Made by a program: the position numbers and the translations under genes
NCBI RefSeq assembly: GCF_963378095.1
Contig: NZ_OY726397.1
Location: 1,302,001-1,366,000 of the forward strand
Reading direction: 5' to 3'
Length of the DNA stretch: 64,000 bases
Source of the DNA: Mycolicibacterium sp. MU0053
Lineage (GTDB): Bacteria > Actinomycetota > Actinomycetes > Mycobacteriales > Mycobacteriaceae
The notes under the pieces: generated by a model
What the model was told of the DNA's origin: nothing
Databases searched by the model: none
The model's input: the letters and a program-made list of their open reading frames with translations, nothing else
Shown: positions 35,217 to 42,584 of the stretch, piece after piece
Numbering within the stretch: the first letter of the stretch is position 1
How the letters are laid out: each line of letters starts with the position of its first letter

Positions 35217-36080
35217 TTAGGCTTGTTCTTCGACGTCGGTCTCGTAGATCGTTTCCTCAGGCGGTTCGGGCACCGTTTCGTCGACCCACTGTTGCCAGCA
35301 TTCGCGGCACACGTGAGCGATGACGATGAGGTCGCCGTGCGCAAATGGGAAGACGTTGAAGATCGTTGGCTTGTTTGTGCGCGTGCAGCATCCGTAGGCG
35401 AAATCGCAGTGCTTGTCGGCCTCAACGACGTCGATCACGTCTTGCAGCGTTTGCGCACCGCGCAGCGGCCATCGGTGTCCTGGGCGTGACGTTGAAATCA
35501 CCACAGCCGCATCGAGTTCGATGCCAGGGACAAGTAGCTCGCCGTAACGGCTGTGAGCGTCGTGGGTCTGCGGCAGATTGTCGGTCTCGAATCCACGACA
35601 CCGATCAGGCGCAGCGAAGCGGCGTTCGTATTCCTCAACGTCTCGCGGTAGCAACTCACCAACGTCGATACGCTCGCGATCAGGCGCGCTACCGAAATAC
35701 CAATCGTGGCTCGCAACGGCTTTCGCTACGATTGGCTCCCATGGTTCGCCTTCGGGTGCGTCCAAAGACTCGGCAGCCGACCAGGATGCCAGAATTTGTG
35801 AGACCGCTCGCTCGGTTTCGGGCGGCAGTTTCGTATCAACTGGTGAATTCAGCAGGCGCTCAAGTGATTCTGCTGCCTCCCACACCTGCCGAGTGGTTCT
35901 CGGTTTGCCGCCAATGGGCAGCGAATTGCCCTCGGAGTCGGCTGCACGCGGCGCGTTAGTCAGGCGCTCCGCGATTTCTTCGAGCGTGGGGCGCTTGCGG
36001 TTGCGCATCGCCGCGTTGCGTTCGCGGTCTGCTGCCGTCTCGGCAAGGTATTGCTCCCAAGTCATTCTGCGTGCGGTCAC
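35217..36080 (-). CDS. Hypothetical element protein with C-terminal Cys cluster
   Basis: 287 residues from GTG at 36080 overlapping the upstream stop. The first 90 residues are charged helices. The last 60 contain CDFAYGCCTRTNK and HVCRECWQQWVDE, a possible zinc knuckle. No family recognised. Lies in the leftward replication operon, 82 bp before the Rep gene. Confidence 0.65.
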   Translation of the reverse strand: MTARRMTWEQYLAETAADRERNAAMRNRKRPTLEEIAERLTNAPRAADSEGNSLPIGGKPRTTRQVWEAAESLERLLNSPVDTKLPPETERAVSQILASWSAAESLDAPEGEPWEPIVAKAVASHDWYFGSAPDRERIDVGELLPRDVEEYERRFAAPDRCRGFETDNLPQTHDAHSRYGELLVPGIELDAAVVISTSRPGHRWPLRGAQTLQDVIDVVEADKHCDFAYGCCTRTNKPTIFNVFPFAHGDLIVIAHVCRECWQQWVDETVPEPPEETIYETDVEEQA

Positions 36081-36295
36081 GGCGCTTCACTCCCAAACAG
36101 GTGAACCGGATGGTCGATGATCGTGTGTGCGATCCGAGCTTTGAATTCGTCACTCATGCCGGGTAAGTCGCGAATCGCACCGCAAACCCTCTCGATTCGT
36201 TCGGCGTCTTCGCGTGTTATCGCCGCAAGCTCACGACGAGCGCGCGACTGTCTCGCTCGCGCCTGCGAGTCGGTGACACCGCGAATCGTTGTCAT
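36077..36295 (-). CDS. Small hypothetical protein of the replication operon
   Basis: 72 residues, helical, rich in Arg and Glu (QARARQSRARRELAAITREDAERIERVCGAIRDLPGMSDEF). Overlaps both neighbours by 4 bp. No known family. Retention in a tightly coupled operon supports it as real. Confidence 0.6.
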   Translation of the reverse strand: MTTIRGVTDSQARARQSRARRELAAITREDAERIERVCGAIRDLPGMSDEFKARIAHTIIDHPVHLFGSEAP

Positions 36296-36573
36296 GCGCT
36301 GGCCGTGCGGTTGTCGATTCTCCGCACGAGCCTGTCAACGTCGTTCGGATCGAACTTGAGCAATCGCAACCCGACCTGGTGCGCGGGGATCAATCCGAGC
36401 GCAACATACTTGCGCAAAGTGTTCGGAGAGATTTTCAAACGATTCGCCGCCTGCTTCGTGGAAATCAATTCAGAAGCAGAATCAACACGCTCAGGCCGGG
36501 TAGTTGACCCAACCTGACTCCGTTGGGAATCGCTGCGCGGCAACGTGGGCGATGTGCGAGACATGCGGAGCAC
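36292..36573 (-). CDS. MerR/excisionase-type HTH protein
   Basis: 93 residues (ATG 36564 also possible). The N-terminal 35 residues are Ser/Thr-rich. ELISTKQAANRLKISPNTLRKYVALGLIPAHQVGLRLLKFDPNDVDRLV is a winged HTH of the HTH_17/Xis class. First gene of the leftward operon and divergent from the capsid gene, so it may be both excisionase and switch between replication and late genes. Confidence 0.72.
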   Translation of the reverse strand: MLRMSRTSPTLPRSDSQRSQVGSTTRPERVDSASELISTKQAANRLKISPNTLRKYVALGLIPAHQVGLRLLKFDPNDVDRLVRRIDNRTASA

Positions 36574-36630
36574 CTTTCATCAGTTGATTGAACACTGCTG
36601 ATGGAGTCCGACCAGACCCCGAGGTGCTTA

Positions 36631-36651
36631 GAAACCTCCGCTGTTGGTTTC
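36631..36651. promoter_or_regulatory. Candidate operator in the divergent control region of element 2
   Basis: GAAACC and GGTTTC separated by 9 bp, in the 216-bp space between the leftward HTH gene and the rightward capsid gene. A near-direct repeat TTGGCCGACA/TTGGCCCGACA lies further right (about 36691-36711). Confidence 0.4.
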
Positions 36652-36789
36652 CAGAATAGCACAATAACGGCCCTACGCTATGTGCGCGACTTGGCCGACA
36701 TTGGCCCGACATCCCGTCTACACCAACGTGATTCGTGCGTAACGGAGCGTAGAATCGAGCGCAAGGCAGCACCGAATTGAGGCAGAACG

Positions 36790-37953
36790 ATGACGGCACC
36801 GAACGGCCAATATGGCATCGTCACAACTGGCGAGATCGCGCCTGTTCTTTCCACGCTGCGCGACGGCACCGACCTCATGGCCGTCTGGACCGAATTCTCT
36901 GAGGTCCTTGATATTTGGAACAAGGACCGCAAGAAGCTCACGGACCTGTTGGCGTTCCGCACCACTAACGCTGGCGAAGCCGTGCCGCAGAACATCACCC
37001 CGGCGCTGTTCGAACAAGCCACAGAGATCGGCGTCCCGCAAGCTGCTGGTGCGCCTGGTGATTCGTTGATGCTCGGGTACCAGTTCACCGATTACGATAT
37101 TTCAACGCGGTTGACGCGTTTGTTCCTTCGCGGTGCCGACGTGCGTCAGGTACGCGCGATCATGGATAACATTTTGACCGGCGACACCACGCTTTGCACC
37201 GGCGAAATCCTCAAAGCGGTCTTCGGCAAGACTCGCCGAAAGAATCCCGAAGGGTTCACCGTCTATGACCTCTACGACGGTGTTGCGCCGGGTCCCCCGC
37301 CGTATCTGGGTCGTCAGTTCCCGACAGAAGAAACTCACTACGTCACTTCGGGAACCGAGCAGGTCGATGCAGGCGACGCCGAGCAGCTGATTCGATTGGT
37401 GACGCGCAAAGGTTTCAGTAAGGAGACCGGCGCGACGTTGCTTCTGCTGTGCAACCCCGACGAAGCAGAACACGTAATGAGCTGGCGAGCCAATCAGCCC
37501 AGCCGCCCGCCCGAAGGCGCGGAAACTCTCGATGATGTTCCGAAGGCCAAGTGGGATTTCATTCCGAGCGAGTCGCAGCCGCCTTACCTGAGTGGTGACG
37601 GCGGCGAGTTGATCGGTGAGCCGGTCGCCGGATCGATCTACGACATCCCCGTACTCGGTTCTTACGGCGAAGCTCTGGTGATTCAATCCGATTATGTGCC
37701 AAGCGGTTACATCGCCGTCGTAGCGACGTACGGGCCGAATTCTGACCGCAATGTCGTGGGATTCCGTGAGTGGCCCGACGGTTCGCAACAGGGTTTGCGG
37801 CTTATGCCGGGTAACTGGCAGGGCGTGCCCCTGGTTGAAAGCTTCGCCACGCGCGGATTCGGAACCGGCGTGCGTCGTCGTGGCGCTGCTGCGGTGTGTC
37901 AGGTCACCACGAACGCCAACTACACCGCCCCCACGTTCGTGACGCACCGATGA
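36790..37953 (+). CDS. Probable phage major capsid protein (HK97-like)
   Basis: 387 residues. Not assigned by one diagnostic motif. The order is capsid-like: an N-terminal helix, YQFTDYDISTRLTRLFLRGADVRQVRAIMDNILTGDTTLCTGEILKAVFG in the spine/axial region, a variable middle, and the end LVESFATRGFGTGVRRRGAAAVCQVTTNANYTAPT, the strand layout that closes many actinophage capsids. There is no prohead protease or portal beside it. It heads a rightward run with small basic proteins typical of head modules. A structural or encapsulin-like protein of another kind is the alternative. Confidence 0.55.
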   Translation: MTAPNGQYGIVTTGEIAPVLSTLRDGTDLMAVWTEFSEVLDIWNKDRKKLTDLLAFRTTNAGEAVPQNITPALFEQATEIGVPQAAGAPGDSLMLGYQFTDYDISTRLTRLFLRGADVRQVRAIMDNILTGDTTLCTGEILKAVFGKTRRKNPEGFTVYDLYDGVAPGPPPYLGRQFPTEETHYVTSGTEQVDAGDAEQLIRLVTRKGFSKETGATLLLLCNPDEAEHVMSWRANQPSRPPEGAETLDDVPKAKWDFIPSESQPPYLSGDGGELIGEPVAGSIYDIPVLGSYGEALVIQSDYVPSGYIAVVATYGPNSDRNVVGFREWPDGSQQGLRLMPGNWQGVPLVESFATRGFGTGVRRRGAAAVCQVTTNANYTAPTFVTHR

Positions 37954-38210
37954 CCGCGCTACCGCCATGGGTTGAATCAGCGATGGCTGACGCCGAGCGC
38001 GATCCCAGGCCCGTCGTGCCTGATGCGCTGGCGGTCGGCCTTGACGCGGCGATGCGCGGCGAGCCTCGGCGGGTTGGTCCCGGCGAGTTGAGCGGTGACG
38101 CAGGCCAGCCGCGCCACTACAACCCCATCACGACCGGCGAGGCTCGCGTCAAAGTCAACCGGGGGACCGTGGGCAGGCCAGACGGGCCGTCGATCAAGTT
38201 GGCCGACTGA
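37950..38210 (+). CDS. Small hypothetical protein after the capsid gene
   Basis: 86 residues. The ATG overlaps the capsid stop (ATGA). Polar and probably largely disordered, with Pro/Gly/Arg-rich blocks (RRVGPGELSGDAGQPRHYNPITTG). Not recognised. Coupling to the capsid gene suggests a head-associated role. Confidence 0.55.
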   Translation: MTALPPWVESAMADAERDPRPVVPDALAVGLDAAMRGEPRRVGPGELSGDAGQPRHYNPITTGEARVKVNRGTVGRPDGPSIKLAD

Positions 38211-38219
38211 GAGGCAACT

Positions 38220-38339
38220 ATGGCTACGAAAAACCAGAAGGCCGCAAGAGCGAAATTCGCCCGTCAGGCGAGGGCGAAAGGATCGAGCAAGGTCGGTAAG
38301 GCCGCAGCGAGCCGCACGCGGCGCAAGCGGAAGCACTGA
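38220..38339 (+). CDS. Very small Lys/Arg-rich protein (39 aa)
   Basis: ATG at 38220 and TGA at 38337-38339. The product MATKNQKAARAKFARQARAK... is about 40 percent Lys plus Arg and has no acidic residue. The gene lies 10 bp after one gene and 4 bp before the next. It resembles a nucleic-acid-condensing or scaffold-like peptide. No family can be named. Confidence 0.5.
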   Translation: MATKNQKAARAKFARQARAKGSSKVGKAAASRTRRKRKH

Positions 38340-38343
38340 GCGC

Positions 38344-38613
38344 ATGGCGAAACGACGCACTTACAAGCGTGACCGAAAAGGGCGGTTCGCTCCCACCGGC
38401 AGCTCGCGCGCCAAGCGCGTCGGGAAGAAGATCAACCGCCGTCGTCCTCGCTACGTGCGCGGGTCGGTGGGGACCACAGTGAAGCTCGGTCGCGTTGGTC
38501 CAGGCCGCGAGTATTACGGATTCTCGGCGGGTGCGAAGTTGCGCACACGCAAGCGCCGCGCTGAGTATTACGTCGGCATGACGGCGGGCAGACGCATCGC
38601 TAGCGCTTACTAG
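38344..38613 (+). CDS. Small basic protein with phage RDxxGRFA motif
   Basis: 89 residues, strongly basic. TYKRDRKGRFAPTGSS is the (R/K)DxxGRFA motif that recurs in actinophage head/MuF-associated proteins, and REYYGFSAGAKLRTRKRRAEYYVGMTAGRR follows. It supports reading this run as a reduced head module and may bind DNA or capsid. Confidence 0.55.
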   Translation: MAKRRTYKRDRKGRFAPTGSSRAKRVGKKINRRRPRYVRGSVGTTVKLGRVGPGREYYGFSAGAKLRTRKRRAEYYVGMTAGRRIASAY

Positions 38614-38649
38614 GTTCATCGCTGGCAACCTCGTCGTAGTGTTCGGCAC

Positions 38650-39132
38650 ATGGCGGATGTGCAGTTCAAGCAACCAAAGCTGACTAACCAACAAGTGGGC
38701 TATGCGGGTGAAAATTTCGTCGCAGCCGAGATACATCGGCGCGGCGGCTACGCGGTGACGTTCTCGGGGAACATGAAGGGCATCGACTTGCTTGCCAGCG
38801 ACGTCAACCACGAGCGGGTTATCAGCATTCAGGTGAAAACGAAAACGGCCGGCACGTGGCAGACCAGTACCAAGCACGGTAAAAAGCAGACGGAACCGAG
38901 CGACGTGACTCGATTCTGGATCTTCGTTGATCTGCGTAAGGCCGACCCCGAGTATTACGTCGTTCCCGGCTGGTGGATGGAAAACGACATCTTCACGAAC
39001 CACCAGAAGTATCTGGACCTGCACGGAGGGCACCGAGCGAAGACCGACAGCAGCACACACCACGCGATCCCGGTGAAGCGCATATCCCAGTGGAAAGACG
39101 ACTGGGACGGGTTGGGCATACTGCCGCAGTAG
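38650..39132 (+). CDS. PD-(D/E)xK nuclease-like protein
   Basis: 160 residues. GYAGENFVAAEIHRRGGYAVTFSGNMKGIDLLASD...VISIQVKTKTAG gives the restriction-endonuclease core: Glu in the first helix, Asp in GIDLLA and the Q-x-K of IQVKTK. Solitary proteins of this shape act in DNA repair, restriction or phage defence. No methylase is adjacent, so it is not a standard type II system. Confidence 0.75.
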   Translation: MADVQFKQPKLTNQQVGYAGENFVAAEIHRRGGYAVTFSGNMKGIDLLASDVNHERVISIQVKTKTAGTWQTSTKHGKKQTEPSDVTRFWIFVDLRKADPEYYVVPGWWMENDIFTNHQKYLDLHGGHRAKTDSSTHHAIPVKRISQWKDDWDGLGILPQ

Positions 39133-39194
39133 CCGCCAAGGGCGGTGGTGTGTCGTCGCGGGAACGTGTCGGCGCAAATGCCTACGATCGCCGC

Positions 39195-40508
39195 ATGGGC
39201 AAACTGAGCGCGTTTGCAACGCAATGGTGGCCGTTTGCAATCCTGCTCCTGCTGAGCTCTGTTGCCGTGTTGGACATGTCCGGCAAGCTCGGAGCGGTCT
39301 ACCGCTGGATGGTGCGCTACATGCCGCCCGAAGTCTGGTCAGCGCTGGCCGCATGGGTTGCCGTCGCAGTCGGAATCGTGACCGTTGTCGTCGCCGGTCG
39401 CTACGCAAAGCAACAAGTTGACAAAGCGCAGGAGCAGGTCCGTGAGGCGCGAGAAGCGCGGTTGGATCAAGAGCGTCACGCGCGAGAGGCAATCGAAACT
39501 CAGGTCAGGATCGCCGAAGAACAAGCACAACCAAACGTCGTCCTGTACACCGAACTCAATCCGTCGGCAAAACAGTTCGTCGAGATCGTCGTTAAGAACT
39601 TCGGAACTACCCCGGCCTACCATGTCAAAGCGGCATTTGACCCACCGCTGAAGGCGACACCAAATCTGCTTTCGAAAGGCAAGCTGGCCGACGTTCCAAT
39701 ACCAGAGTTCCCGATACTTGCACCGGGCCAAGAATGGCGGACCGGTTGGGATCACTCGGTCTCTCGGAAGCAACATCAGAAAGAATGGGCACCCGTTGCC
39801 GGAAAAAAAGAACCCGAGCTGACTGACGAGCAGAAACTTATGATTCAGGCGTACATGAGCTACACCGGCGAAGCCTATTCGTACGAGCAGGCCATCGCAG
39901 ACATGACGCTGCCACCTAGGCACACCGCAGTGGTGACTTACGAAGACAGTCATGGAAAACACTTTGAGACAAAGGCAGTCCTTGACTCCGAATTATTCAA
40001 GGGCACGACATGGGTTGACATCAAAACGGTGCACGATCTCGCCAAGACCCTAGAGCAGCAATTAAAAGAACAGAACAGGGGTCTCGGAGCTATCCACCGC
40101 CGTTTGGCCGAATTCGGCACCGAGCATGACGGTATCTGGATATACACCAGCAGCGACGACGAGGAACGCCAATATAGGCGCTCGATATCTAATGCGGAGG
40201 CGCAGGAATCTCGCGAATCGCACGATCACCTTGAATGGGCGATGTCGGGCCGAAAAGGCGACGACCCATGGAGGCGGCCGAACCCCAACGACGCGTCGCA
40301 AATTCCAATCGAGACAGTCAATATCGGTGACTGGTTCATTCCTGGCGATGACGAATCATTCCAAGTCGGCCAGGCTTGGCGGGTCGCTTTCATCAAAAAG
40401 CATGAATTCGAAGACTTCGGCGCTGTGTTTGAGCTATTCAGATCGGATGGCGATTCCATCCGAGAGCGCGAAGGTACGCAGATTTGGTGTATTAGGAGAC
40501 CATCGTGA
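39195..40508 (+). CDS. Membrane-anchored coiled-coil protein of unknown function
   Basis: 437 residues from ATG at 39195. Two N-terminal membrane helices (about 10-27 and 47-68), a charged coiled coil (QQVDKAQEQVREAREARLDQERHAREAIETQ, about 70-105), then a beta-rich cytoplasmic region (NVVLYTELNPSAKQFVEIVVKNFGTTPAYHVKAAF) and a C-terminal globular part. Overlaps the HNH-like gene by GTGA at 40505, so the two form an operon. No family recognised. The layout resembles membrane sensor components of defence pairs, which is inference. Confidence 0.7.
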   Translation: MGKLSAFATQWWPFAILLLLSSVAVLDMSGKLGAVYRWMVRYMPPEVWSALAAWVAVAVGIVTVVVAGRYAKQQVDKAQEQVREAREARLDQERHAREAIETQVRIAEEQAQPNVVLYTELNPSAKQFVEIVVKNFGTTPAYHVKAAFDPPLKATPNLLSKGKLADVPIPEFPILAPGQEWRTGWDHSVSRKQHQKEWAPVAGKKEPELTDEQKLMIQAYMSYTGEAYSYEQAIADMTLPPRHTAVVTYEDSHGKHFETKAVLDSELFKGTTWVDIKTVHDLAKTLEQQLKEQNRGLGAIHRRLAEFGTEHDGIWIYTSSDDEERQYRRSISNAEAQESRESHDHLEWAMSGRKGDDPWRRPNPNDASQIPIETVNIGDWFIPGDDESFQVGQAWRVAFIKKHEFEDFGAVFELFRSDGDSIREREGTQIWCIRRPS

Positions 40509-41359
40509 CGGACGAAGATCCCAAATTCCAACATCCAAAATGTTATGCTAATCTGCACGGCGGGTGTTCTACAAAAATCTCCGGTGAGCATTACATCTCG
40601 CATTCGTTGATCAAGCTCTACACGTTCAATGATTCGTCTGTGAGGGTCAAACACGACCACGGCTTCGGCGTTCGCCACGAAGTGCAGCCGAAGTACTTCG
40701 TCGTAAATGCGTTGTGCCGCAACCACAACACCTTGTTGGGCAAGGCCGACAAGGCCGCGTTTGAGTTCGCGTCTTTCGTGCGAGGCATTGCACTCAACTT
40801 TCTAGGCGGCGCTGGCGCATGGGGCGAACGCGAAGTAATCACGGTCTCGGGCGACGATCTAGAACGGTGGGCACTCAAACTACTATTGAATCATGCTGCG
40901 GGTAAAGCATTTTCGGCCAATCAAGGGCAAGTCAGCAGTCCGATCCCGCCGCAAGCGGTTGACTTCCTGCTCGGTCGCACGCAGTGGCCGTTCGGTATGG
41001 GTTTGTGCGTGGCGGGCGACCCGGACAACACAGATCTTGGCTATGATCCATTTACGAAAATAGAACACTCTACGACTAATTTCTGGGGCGTCCGGCCACT
41101 TCTATGGCACGAAGACCAGACACTCGGCGGCGGTTTGGTCGAATTGAACGGTGTCGGGTTTGGTCTCACTTTGTTTCCTATCAATCGGGGTTACACCGAA
41201 GTGAATGGCGTAAAGAACCCGTTCCGTGGCTCGTTGGAACGGCCCGATTACATGGAATGGAATTTAAACGGCGTCGGAAAGCGGGTTAACTTCACCTGGT
41301 CGAACCCGACCGAGCACAAGTACATCGTCTACACGATGACGATGCGCCCAAAGCCCTGA
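40505..41359 (+). CDS. HNH-like Cys/His protein partnered with the membrane protein
   Basis: 284 residues from overlapping GTG. CYANLHGGCSTKISGEHYISHSLIKLY and a later NALCRNHNTLLGKADKAAFEF give two Cys pairs around a GEHxIS and a CRxHN, the spacing of an HNH/treble-clef site. The C-terminal 180 residues are not recognised. A nuclease effector is plausible. The catalytic His order is not certain enough to call it active. Confidence 0.65.
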   Translation: MTDEDPKFQHPKCYANLHGGCSTKISGEHYISHSLIKLYTFNDSSVRVKHDHGFGVRHEVQPKYFVVNALCRNHNTLLGKADKAAFEFASFVRGIALNFLGGAGAWGEREVITVSGDDLERWALKLLLNHAAGKAFSANQGQVSSPIPPQAVDFLLGRTQWPFGMGLCVAGDPDNTDLGYDPFTKIEHSTTNFWGVRPLLWHEDQTLGGGLVELNGVGFGLTLFPINRGYTEVNGVKNPFRGSLERPDYMEWNLNGVGKRVNFTWSNPTEHKYIVYTMTMRPKP

Positions 41360-41394
41360 CGGTTGCGGCGTGGCCGCCTATGCCCACGACTTAC

Positions 41395-42201
41395 TTAATG
41401 GCCCCAGGGAGTTCGGCGCAGGATTTCGACCAGTTGGTCGGATATATCGACTGCTTTCTCGAGATCGCTGGCGGATATTGGGCGCGAATGCGCGACGGTA
41501 TTTCGGGCCGCCTGCACGATCTGTAATTCTTGCTCAAAGACGGTTCTAAATCGCCCAAGTTCTGTGGCGGGAAGAATCGTGTCGAACCTTTTGATTTTCT
41601 CCCAGTTCTCCAGAAGTTTGACAACCATCGTCGGGTCAGAACTGGATACTGGTGCCGGGGGCTCAGCGAAGGTCGGCGTGGATTCGCGACCGTGCACGAA
41701 CGCGTCGACCTTCGTCCGCATGTTCTCGTCCGCTTTGTCGATAGTCTCGCCTGAAATGATGTACATATTGCCGATTCCCTGTGCGCTGGCGTGCGCAAGG
41801 TTCTGGCTGAGGAGGTCGAGGCGCTGGGTCTGCGCTTGCAATTGAAGTTCTAGCCGTTCCGCCTTCTGCTCGGACGCAGCCGCCTTTGTCTCCGACGCGT
41901 CGGCCTTCTTTTCGGCAGCCTCCAAGCGACGTTTGAGTGATACGCCGAAGACGCCAACTTCGCTCATGTCGGGTACCAGCAACAGAATGACAAGCAATGC
42001 GACCGCAACCGTGCCTGCGTCTGTGATCGTGGGACCGGCGCAAGTTTTGGTGACAGTCGCCTCGCCCTTTTCAGTGACAGTTTCGACGTTGCACACCGTG
42101 AACCTGCTCGCCAGCAGACAGAAGACGCAAAAGGTCAAAATCGCGAACGCGAGCGCCAAACGCGGAATGCGGTACGAGTTGGCTTTGCAATCGATGGCCA
42201 A
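41395..42201 (-). CDS. Membrane-anchored protein with HEPN-like C-terminal motif
   Basis: 268 residues. Two membrane helices (about 14-32 and 61-80), a coiled coil (KRRLEAAEKKADASETKAAASEQKAERLELQLQAQTQRLDLLSQN, about 90-135), and a helical C-terminal domain containing VQAARNTVAHSRPISASDLEKAVDISDQLVEIL. RNTVAH near residue 237 fits the Rx4-6H motif of HEPN ribonucleases and is followed by the usual helix. It is leftward, convergent with the HNH-like gene and the last gene before att. Confidence 0.68.
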   Translation of the reverse strand: MAIDCKANSYRIPRLALAFAILTFCVFCLLASRFTVCNVETVTEKGEATVTKTCAGPTITDAGTVAVALLVILLLVPDMSEVGVFGVSLKRRLEAAEKKADASETKAAASEQKAERLELQLQAQTQRLDLLSQNLAHASAQGIGNMYIISGETIDKADENMRTKVDAFVHGRESTPTFAEPPAPVSSSDPTMVVKLLENWEKIKRFDTILPATELGRFRTVFEQELQIVQAARNTVAHSRPISASDLEKAVDISDQLVEILRRTPWGH

Positions 42202-42301
42202 GTCGCTTCCTCCCGTCGCGTTGGCCTACGCCGTTCGCGATACTAGCGGCACGGACTGCGCATCGATAGCTAACAGATATCAACTACCAGCGAAGACGAT
42301 G

Positions 42302-42323
42302 ATGGTTGGATCATCGTTGAGCC
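42302..42323 (+). repeat. Candidate arm-type sites, right end of element 2
   Basis: ATGGTTGGATC at 42302 and ATCGTTGAGCC at 42313, 11 bp apart, same orientation as the pair at 27645-27666, 58 bp from the att core. Confidence 0.5.
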
Positions 42324-42381
42324 CTGCCGGGCAGGTGAGTCGAATCGGCCTATACTAGCTGGTGAGAGCGGGTTTTCGGCT

Positions 42382-42457
42382 TGGTGCCCCCGGCAGGATT
42401 CGAACCTGCGGCCTTCTGCTCCGGAGGCAGACGCTCTATCCCCTGAGCTACGGGGGC
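42382..42457 (-). tRNA. tRNA-Arg (anticodon CCG), integration target
   Basis: A complete 76-nt cloverleaf on the minus strand: acceptor GCCCCCG/CGGGGGC, D arm GCTC/GAGC, anticodon stem TCTGC/GCAGA with loop CTCCGGA (anticodon CCG), T arm GCAGG/CCTGC with TTCGAAT, and encoded CCA at 42382-42384. Its last 23 nt (42382-42404) are the att core, so integration restored an intact gene. Confidence 0.95.
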
Positions 42458-42584
42458 GCAGTGTCTGGAACACGCCAGAACAAGCTGAGCCATTGGGCTT
42501 GCACAGACTAACGCATCATCGGGGCAGCGCCAGCATCGGAACGGATTCGGGGCCTCACCACCGGAGACCATAGGATGGACCCCC

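Larger units (their letters stand above)
27502..42381. mobile_element. Integrated phage-related element 2 (14.9 kb)
   Basis: Bounded by att copies at 27502 and 42382 (inside tRNA-Arg). Content: tyrosine integrase and coupled unknown gene, then leftward a terminase-small-like gene, an IS3-split Prim-Pol/RepA gene, two unknown genes and an HTH gene. Rightward come a probable capsid gene, small basic proteins, a nuclease, a membrane/HNH-like pair and a membrane HEPN-like gene. No large terminase, portal, tail or lysis gene is recognised. GC is visibly lower than the host towards the right end. Confidence 0.85.

Noticed and set aside
38650-39132. Type II restriction system
   Set aside because: No methyltransferase or specificity gene is adjacent, so only the nuclease fold is claimed.
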